This document shows positions 55,890 through 64,000 of a DNA stretch of 64,000 nt, piece after piece; positions within the stretch are counted from its first letter, which is position 1; each line of letters opens with the position of its first letter. Made by a program: the position numbers and the translations under genes. The notes under the pieces are model-generated. The model worked only from the letters and a program-made list of their open reading frames with translations. It did no database searches and was not told where the DNA came from. Source of the stretch: Margaritifera margaritifera (Eukaryota; Mollusca; Bivalvia; Unionida; Margaritiferidae); assembly GCA_029931535.1 (NCBI GenBank), contig JAQPZY010001419.1:1042501-1106500 (forward strand), in the 5' to 3' direction.

Positions 55890-57200
55890 TGTTAAAAGTG
55901 TCTCGGATTTTACTTTACCCAGGTGGTGTAAAAGCTCCTCACATATCAACTGAATTTGGTTAATTGTTTTAGCTAATTCTTTCTGATTAGAGGTTTTATA
56001 GATGTTTTAAAATTGTACATGGTAAAATGTTGTCCAGGAAAATGCATAGTTGATGGTGTAATTTTTTTTCTTGTTTAAACTCTCATAGACTAGCTTGAAA
56101 TCTTTTACGTTGTTTTTGTGTTTTATTTAGATGTAGATGTAATCAACTTTATATTTTTCAATGTTATATTTTTTCTTTTCTTCTCTGATGCCATTTATTA
56201 CAATAATATGACATTGTGTACTTTGTAGTCGCCCTGTCACGTTTTCTCATGTGTACAATTTGTTTATTATTGGTAATGTTTTTGGGATGTACTTTATTTT
56301 GCCCATTTGGTATTTTGTATATGTTTCAACTCTTTCATTTTCTACTGCACGGTAATTTGTACATTCTTCACATTATAAAAGTTATTATCTTAAATAAACA
56401 AAACAAATTACAACAAACAATTAAAGTTTTCATTCTTCTTGATATTGCTATTTTTTAATTGTCCTACCGGTGTCATATATTTTAGTGCCATGTTTTCTGC
56501 TGGTTTCCAACCATTTGTTCTTTTGGTCTTGAAGATCTTTTCAACTCTGTATATGCCATCTTGTCTGTTCTATAAAAGATTCTTTCTATATCATCTTCCT
56601 TCAGAACTCCCAGTTTTTAAACCAATGGATCACCCTATAATTACTTGCATGATTTTAAACATTTCTTTGGTAAAGTTAGGAAGTTAGCCAGTTACAAAGA
56701 TTATTTTGTATTTTGAAATTCTAACCGCTTCACCGAATTTGAATTTATGCTCTCCATACACATCTATTGCCAGGTAACCGAAAAGGCTGATTCATACTTT
56801 TGATCTGCTTTCTTCTTTGCATGCTTCAACTAGAGCCATGACTATTGATCTGTGATGTCATTGTAGTCATAATCTAGCTTTGGCAAAATATCAACCCATT
56901 TCTGGTTTTGAGTGAAACAGTTCACATACAGGTGTTTTCTTGTCTAAGAAAGCTGCAAAGTATTAATTGTTTTCCCTTTCCTACAAATCCCTAACTTTCC
57001 TGTTGCAAAACTCTTTTACCGTTTTTCGTTTCCACTTTCTCAGCTCAAGCGTATTTTGGAGAGACATCTATCACAATCAGATTATATATGTATCCATTAT
57101 TGTATTTTTCATATGCTGCATGTCAACAATCTGCCATTGGTCATCAACGTGGCTAATATAAACTCTTTTGATGGGAAGTCTTTATCTCCCTTACTTGTGT
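55890..57200 (-). pseudogene. Polinton integrase, degenerate (relic 3)
   Basis: Minus strand. Near 57,110-57,160 a DDQWQIVDM piece is the start of the DDE integrase core, with the first catalytic Asp region. Further on, pieces align with Polinton 1: ISKYKN-like and GWKPAENM near 56,500-56,520, where a chromodomain-like end is possible. Many stops. The 3' part (55,890-56,480) is collinear with 24,300-25,070. Non-functional copy of the same integrase family as 25,070-26,045. Confidence 0.62.
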
Positions 57201-58267
57201 AATCTGTAGGCTGACTGTTCGGTTAACCATTCTTTCAATTCAGAGGATTGTATATTCTTTATGTCGCGTTTAATTTATTCATACAACCGACTGATATTTG
57301 TGTAAGCAACTAGACTTCATTATCGTAGTAAAGATGCCTTAAATAATATTTTATGTCTTTCGCTGCAAAGTCTCCAGCGTCTGTATTCACCGATGGAGAA
57401 GTGTACCTTCACTACATCATTTAAAACGGTCTAAAGACATCCAGATAACGCTGTATGCTAGATAATTTGTCTTTAGGTATTATCATGAAGCCAACAGAAG
57501 ACCCATCTACAACAGATGCTTTCATTTTCAACAACTTGCACATTTCTTCAATCCTTTCAACGGCAGGAATGATTTAAGAGTTATGTTAAATGTTGCTATT
57601 TCTAGGGTTGATTGATAAAAAAAAAAAAAAAAAAAAACAAAAAACAAAAAACAAACCCAGCTACTTCATACACTGAGTCACCATCCATTGTTTTACATCT
57701 AACTATTTCTCGATTCTATATGTTTTTGTTGATACATTATAGATTTTACCTTATAAAATTTACATCATCTTTAAATTATACTGTAAATTTAGATGAAAAC
57801 AAGAAACTGTGTATTTGTTCACATCAAATACATAACTTATTTCTTCCTCATACCGTACTAATGTAATCAGCTTGTTTTCAGCGTTGATAATGCTTATCTC
57901 AATGTTATTATCACTGAATGTAATATGTCAATCAGCATCTTATTAAAGCAGTGCAGGACATATATTTTATAATGTTTAAATCAACAAATTGAACATTTTT
58001 ATTTTACTATGCTACTTTGTAACCCAACTAACTTTGACCACACTTTTATCCCATCCAAACTTGTAAACAAATACACATTACCTTTTGATACCAAAAGTGT
58101 TGCTTTCATGTTAAACTCATTAAATATTTATATCACTTCTCTGAAAACTGTTGAATTCAATATCATGTAGCTTTGTTCTGTTATTTATGTCTGGGAAAAC
58201 ATTTTCAAAAATTAGTCTTGTGTTTTGCTAACTGTCTCCAAAACATGTGTTTTTGTGTTTTAAAACG
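57201..58267. other. Relic 3 right part
   Basis: Collinear with 26,046-26,600 (upstream of the integrase in Polinton 1), so it held a further minus-strand gene. An A-run lies at 57,618-57,638. No intact frame. Confidence 0.5.
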
Positions 58268-58590
58268 ATGTGTAGCTCTGCATATCAATGGGTAGGACAT
58301 CATCAATGGATACTACGGAACAAGGACATGCAGATAGTTTGATGAAAAAAAAATAATATATGAGTTGTTCGGATGTGTTGTCGCATAAGGGATACAAGAT
58401 CTCAAATTTCAAATAATAACTGTCTAGTTTAATATAGTTGATTGACTCTGCATATCAGTGTGCAAGACAGCACTAATGTAGATCCAGGGACATGTCAATT
58501 GTTGTGTTTTTTTTACAAATATGAGAGGTCCAGAAATGTTCTCGTATAAGGATACAGGTATATGTCGAGAACAATGAATGTTGTTGTCTC
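58268..58590. repeat. ~172-bp tandem pair, possible Polinton terminal repeat
   Basis: Two units start CTCTGCATATCA(A/G)TG near 58,274 and 58,447. Both contain GGACATG and a GTTGTCGCATAAGGGATACA or GTTCTCGTATAAGGATACA box. That box faintly resembles the GTTGTCGTATCCC landmark in the Polinton 1 ends. Confidence 0.6.
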
Positions 58591-58994
58591 CAAAACTGCA
58601 GGATGGTTAGTACAAAGTACATTCAATGCATATATATAGTCACTTGTAATTTGTTAAATGAAAGTAGGACTTTTTCGAAAATTCAAAACAAAGGCGGCTG
58701 ATATCTGTCAAGACTTGTCACTCGTACACCGAAAAACCTACAGGGGACAGAGATTTACTGCGAACAAGCAATGCCTGACACAGTCATAATACCACAATTA
58801 TTTTAACCACATCGGCTATTTCTGCGAAACAAAAATAAGCCTCGGATGTATGTCTACGTAGTAATTTGCATAAAAGTCATACATTTTGTTCGCCAGAAAT
58901 TTCTTCGCAAAAAGAGAAACCGCAATCTATTCGGACCACATCGGCTATTTCACCAATTGGATTGATCGAGAAGTTGCGAATAAAAAAATAGTTC

Positions 58995-59684
58995 GATGCA
59001 TTCGCAACTTCTCGGTTTCACGTTCAGAACATCGCTCGGTCATTTCCGTCAAGTCGAGGAAAAACGTATTAAGTAGTTGTAGGAATATATTACGACAGCA
59101 AAGACTGATAATATTCCGATTGTGACTTTGTCTCCTACAGTAGCCATACTGTGCCATTTGAACAAAAATAGTTTAGAATATAGTTCTCAATGTCGGCGAA
59201 TTACATCTGAAGTTTCTTTCTCGGTTTCACTGAAAACCGCGTCACACTTCCGGTGCACAAGAGGTTTGGTTTGGTTTTTGTGGGTTTAACTCCATTTTTC
59301 AGCAAATGATAGGCTGTTCATGGCGGCCAGTATATTTGGTGGAGGCAGAACCCGGGAAGAACCACCGACCCGCAGAGAACTAGCATCCTCGATCTTAGTG
59401 AATGCACTGAATCTCTGTACTTTTCCCCACGATGCACCGCGCCCATTAGCTTGGTTCCCTGCTTTTATGCTCTCTGCTACGTACTCAGCTACACGACTAA
59501 CTAATCGGGAGACACATGTTTATTAGTTACCGGCCTATGGTATTGACTTGCTAAATTTAGGCTGGGCAACAGTGAACTTCTCAGTCAATCCTTGTTTTGT
59601 GCATTTTGTTGGTCCTAATGGCAGATACAGGCTTACATTTCGAGGAATGATCAGTATGATTGACCGAGAAGTTGCGAATGTATC
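58995..59684. mobile_element. Non-autonomous DNA element with 22-bp inverted ends
   Basis: GATGCATTCGCAACTTCTCG (from 58,995) and, inverted at 59,663-59,684, CGAGAAGTTGCGAATGTATC differ at one position over 22 bp. No transposase frame. A SINE copy lies inside. An extra inverted copy of the end motif (GAGAAGTTGCGAAT, 58,968-58,981) lies just outside the left end. Confidence 0.65.
59262..59385 (-). mobile_element. tRNA-derived SINE, family a, copy 3 (head lost)
   Basis: GGGTTTAACTCC, GGCGGCCAGTATATTTGGTGG and GAAGAACCACCGACCCGC match the tail and central domain of 34,815-35,034. The tRNA-like head is missing. Confidence 0.75.
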
Positions 59685-62600
59685 ATAATATCACAACACT
59701 AGCAGGCGAATGACAGTCGTTTCCGCTGCTAACAAACGCTGATGGCTGTTTGCAAATGTACTTGTGAGTAACACCTATTCAGTTTCCATTAAAAAAACAT
59801 CCATGAAAAGAGCTGCTTACAATTTCTGTTGATTCAGACCACAAGTCTCTGCAGGAAAATGCCAGCCTGTCTTCAAAGTTTGGCTAAATTTGCGATATGT
59901 CTCAATATTGTCCATATATGGAGTACATTTTAAAACGCCCTGGCTGTAAAAGAAACATTTTACCACAGCTTCTGTGGCTTCGTTGTTCTTAAAACTTGAA
60001 ATTTTTTTTTTTTGGGGGGGGGGGGCGGGAATGAATCAGCTATTCTCTCAAGTATACATTCATTATAGACTTAAAGACTAAGTTAATGTTTTCTTGGTAC
60101 AATTGTGCCAAGGTTTACTATTTTCAAGCTGTACATGAATATTAAATAAAATTTAGGGTAATGTGAAAGATATGGGCCCTCTAAGTTGAATAAGAATTTC
60201 ATGTACAATGCTACTCATTCAGGATATTGAAGTGTAAAAGAGCTAAGTCACATTGTACTAACGAGCTTATTGTTTTTGGAATTGATGAATCAGATTTCAC
60301 GTTCCCTGAACTTGACAAGAGTGACAAAATGGTTATTTTTATTTCATGTCTATTAGCTTTAAACTGATTTTCTTGCACTTTCAGTCTTTGAGTAAGAAAA
60401 ATAATCCATTTTTCAGTGATGCAAATGCTTAGCTACATCGATGAATGCATACCATTTTACAGTCCAATTTTATCTCATTGTATTGAGTCCTCTGTCATAC
60501 TGTGGCATTTTGTTTCAAATTTAAAGGTGTCAAGCTACTAGACGTAGCATATATCAGGGTGGGGTGGGTGGATATACATTGGCACCCAACTAGTGTAGCT
60601 GTACGATTTTTTTTCAGTTGAAACAAACAAAAACAAAGAAAAATCTCTAATACTTTTTAATCATGATGAGGCATTATTGAAGACCTATGAGACAATATAA
60701 ATAGGAGGCATTGCCACCAGTTACATGAACCTTTGTAAACAATCGTTGTGTTACGTATCACACAGTCCGTGCTTACACATCCACAAAACGTGGAATTTTA
60801 TCCAATCTAACTGCGATTCTCTAAAACCCAAATTGCAAGCGGTGCGGACATAAATTGTCCTGATTGCTATTGACAGTGAAAGGAAAGAGGGGTATTACAC
60901 TTAAATATTCAAACCAGCGCTTGTAAAATGGCTAAGCATATCAAGGTAATTTAAAAATGATAAAAATATGAATATGTGATTTCCAGACATAGATTAGAAA
61001 CAACTTGATCGAGAAAAGGAAACTCCATTTGTCGTTCTACCTGAACACGTAATGGGCGTTAAACGAACATTTCCGAAATACAAGTATTGATATGTTCGAT
61101 TCGAAAATTTTTTGCTAACTAATTATGGAAACATGTTTAGGTTAGAGAAGCGAGTCACTTGTAGAAAAAAAAAAATAAAAAATAAAAATGCTGTATTACA
61201 AGAAATCTCTATGATGTCAGGCAATGTAAATGTCACACAATTTAAGAAAGTTGTATTCTGTAGGCTTTGCCTTTGCTGTTGGATTTCCATGTATTCAATG
61301 AGCCAAATCTGAGTTAGACATGTGTGTGGATATTTTATGTGATATTTGTAAGCAAATCAGCACACCATACCCGCCAAAATTAAAGTCTCAATTGCTATTA
61401 CAAATATAAACTGCAGTTTTATTGATATGCACAGTGGCTTAGCTATGCAAACGCACAGACGCATGTGCGTAACGAAGAAAAATCAAGATACTGTCTTTTA
61501 AATATCTATGATTACCCTCCACCTTCCCCAATCCCCATGATAGTGCAAACGTCACAAACCAAGACCTTCTCTATTTGAACATCATTTGTTTCTTGTTGTC
61601 CAGCCATTTTTGTTTCTTTGGCGATAGCGCACTCTGCACCATCGCCGCTAAGTAAGCGCCTCTGCTATCTGGCGATTTACTATCCGATTTAGGATATTAT
61701 CCCTACGCCGACACGTATGTATATTGAGAGTTTAACAAAATAGTTCCAACACTTGGCCCCTCTTCGTTTTCTTTTGTTGTGATGGCTTGCTTAAATCTGT
61801 CTAATATATGCCTTGACTATAATTTGAATTAAGTAAATTCTTCTTAAAAACAATGTGTCAACATGTGCTTTTGCAAAACGTAAAATTGTCAATGCTCATT
61901 AGAGCAGTTCTGTTGTCAAATCTTGACTTTCGGAGGTGCCTAGTTGTTTGAGAGTTGTCAAGCTCTTCAATTTTAGACGTCAGTAAATCTTGCATGTAGT
62001 TCGCAATACCATAATGCCTAAATGGGAGTGATCGGTTTTGAAAAACACCCAACTTATGAGGTTTGAGCGATAGGGTAAACCTACTACGCATGCGTGTAAT
62101 CTCAAGCACAACACTAATTAAGGGCTATATGCACAATTCAGTACAGGTGGGTGGGGGATGGTACTCTGATTGTGAAGAAATGGCTAAAATTTATGGTAAT
62201 AGTGATGTCAGTTAAGTATCCTGTAACATTTAGCAGTGAGTGTATGAAAGAATAACTTATAATAAAAACAATTCTATACCTTTTTGTCCACAGACTTTGA
62301 TGCAGTGTACAGCAATATGGAGTCTGTTTGCAGTGAATAAGAAATATCATTAACACTTATGAATAATCCATTTAGTGATTTAGTGGCAAGGAGAAGTGGA
62401 TTTTGTATAAAACTTGTAGAAATTGAACATGAGCTGTTTGCAAATAAAATGGAGTTTTGTCAGTCGTAAACAACCTTGACAGTAGTTCCTAAAAAAAAAA
62501 AAAAAAAGGTAGAGAGCCTAGCATTAGCCGTAAGCAGCGTTTTATGATGAAGACAATGCCACAATTGTTGTACATATATTTTTGGTAATAATATTAATGA

Positions 62601-64000
62601 CACAATTTTCAGCCCCAAACGTTGTGATGATTCCCAAAATTATAAGTCTGGAATATTTTCATATTCTCCGTTCATATGTCTTTCTATATTTACACGTGGC
62701 CTAATCGACACGCTGTACAATCCACTGTAGAAAAGCACATGCATATATACATGTATAAATGTCATATTCACCGTCAATAAGCATGTTGCGCTATACTGAG
62801 TTTAAAATTCACGATTATCGACAGTCGTAACATCCAACAGAATTGAATGAAGTACCTTCTTCTAAAGCATGCAACTGCTCATATATCTTACCTGATCAGT
62901 TTGTAATTTTGTTAAAATTTGTCTTTTTCTTAATTTGAACTACAAACTGGCTTTAGGTGAAGTGCCTTCTCACACACTAGCGGAAACACATACAACTAAA
63001 ATAGTTCTCATACTTATAAGCAAATTCAATTTATTTATATATACATATAAGTTTATTTAGGATAATTATCTAATGTTAAGTACTTTTCATTGTCTTTAGA
63101 CTGATATTAAGAACGAAGGACTAATAATGCGTGAAGATATAAACTTCAGCGGATTAATATTTACTGAACCACATGCGGTGAAATAAGAGGGAAAAATAAG
63201 TAAAATGTAAACACGTAAATAAGTAATTTCATTGTATGTATTTTAGGAATGCTAAGGAATTTTCTTCTCTATTAACAGTACCGTCCACAACTGTACTTGC
63301 AATGTTGAAAGTTTGATAACCATCGGGTTACAGGTATGCGTAAAATATGACTGTCAGTCATGGGACCGAGATGACTAGAAGAAGACCAATATGGAAGCCC
63401 TCATTACATGGCATCGTGACGTTTGACACATGCATTGTACGCAAGGCTCAGTGTACATGAAAAAAATGTAACGCTCGTTGCAACTTGCTTAATCTTCATG
63501 CAACACGATAATTACAATGCAATAGCTCAATACTATCTCAATGTCGTGATCTATTGCGCGTAATATGCAATATCAAAGTGCCTTTTTAGCTCTTATAAAT
63601 ATATTTTCCGCAAAACAGATTGTACTTGAACATTTAAATTACGGTTATATTAATTAATAATGTATAACTTTTCACTTATTGCTTACTATAAGTGATATAT
63701 GGCCATACAACACCCACCCACCTTGTTAAGCCTATTCGCATTACCAATAGCCCTTAATCAAGAGAGTAGTTATTATTTCACTTTAAGGAAGTTGGGCTTG
63801 GTTTGTTGAACCACAACCTATTTAGAGAGGTCTCTAATTCTATTAGATGGCTCTATAATTGAATTAATGATGTCTCATTCATTTGTAGAGGTCTTTGATT
63901 GAACTAGACAGGACAACAACAACAATTCAATTATAGACGTCAACAATTATTAATGTAGGTAAATCGGTTAATTAGAGAGGTATCTAATTGATCTGTATAG
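59685..64000. other. Intergenic sequence to window end
   Basis: No supported gene, RNA gene or long repeat. T9-G runs lie near 60,003-60,027 and A-runs near 61,166 and 62,490. Two near-palindromic TTAGAGAGGTCTCTAATT-type boxes lie at about 63,820 and 63,975. Short frames on both strands are AT-driven. Confidence 0.5.

Larger units (their letters stand above)
53161..58600. mobile_element. Polinton/Maverick relic 3
   Basis: Contains plus-strand gene remnants (53,190-53,815) and a minus-strand integrase remnant. The integrase half is collinear with 24,240-26,590 of Polinton 1. Near the right side, 172-bp tandem units (58,268-58,590) may be part of a terminal repeat. No polymerase was seen, and the left end is not defined. 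Confidence 0.7.

Overview
This is a eukaryotic, AT-rich, repeat-dominated stretch of an animal genome. Long (TA)n tracts, tRNA-derived SINEs, TA-flanked MITEs, a LINE, a mariner and Polinton/Maverick relics fit a lophotrochozoan, most likely a mollusc such as a bivalve. That assignment rests on repeat style, not on a species-specific marker. Only three long open reading frames are clearly real: the two ORFs of a LINE retrotransposon and one intronless GMC-family flavoprotein oxidoreductase. Nearly everything else is mobile-element sequence or its decay products.

Layout. 1-4,070: microsatellites, a foldback element, two SINEs and a 23-copy 55-bp minisatellite. 4,071-12,435: a LINE with both ORFs open, bracketed by two almost identical ~1.2-kb direct repeats. 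12,436-16,004: intergenic, with the first of three copies of a double-hairpin MITE. 16,005-26,923: an ~10.9-kb decayed Polinton with inverted ends made of ~78-bp tandem units, a broken protein-primed-type DNA polymerase B on the + strand, and a broken integrase plus structural-type genes on the - strand. 26,924-29,614: small hairpins and tandem repeats. 29,615-34,610: a large imperfect palindrome that looks like a second, internally deleted Polinton relative. 35,160-45,900: the GMC gene inside an old tandem array whose second and third units have lost their gene; a nested mariner sits where the second gene is expected. 46,000-53,160: degenerate tandem repeats interrupted by a DNA transposon. 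53,161-58,600: a third Polinton relic. 58,600-64,000: a SINE-bearing non-autonomous DNA element, then unremarkable sequence.

How the parts relate. The three Polinton relics share pieces of the same gene set (integrase; a short protein lying next to the terminal repeat) and all have tandem repeats at their ends. The LINE is the only element that looks intact and recent. Its flanking 1.2-kb repeat stops 10 bp before the ORF1 ATG, which points either to an exceptionally long target-site duplication or to a rearranged tandem LINE. No operons, rRNA genes, functional tRNA genes or CRISPR arrays were seen. Identifications come from motif recognition by eye, with no database search.
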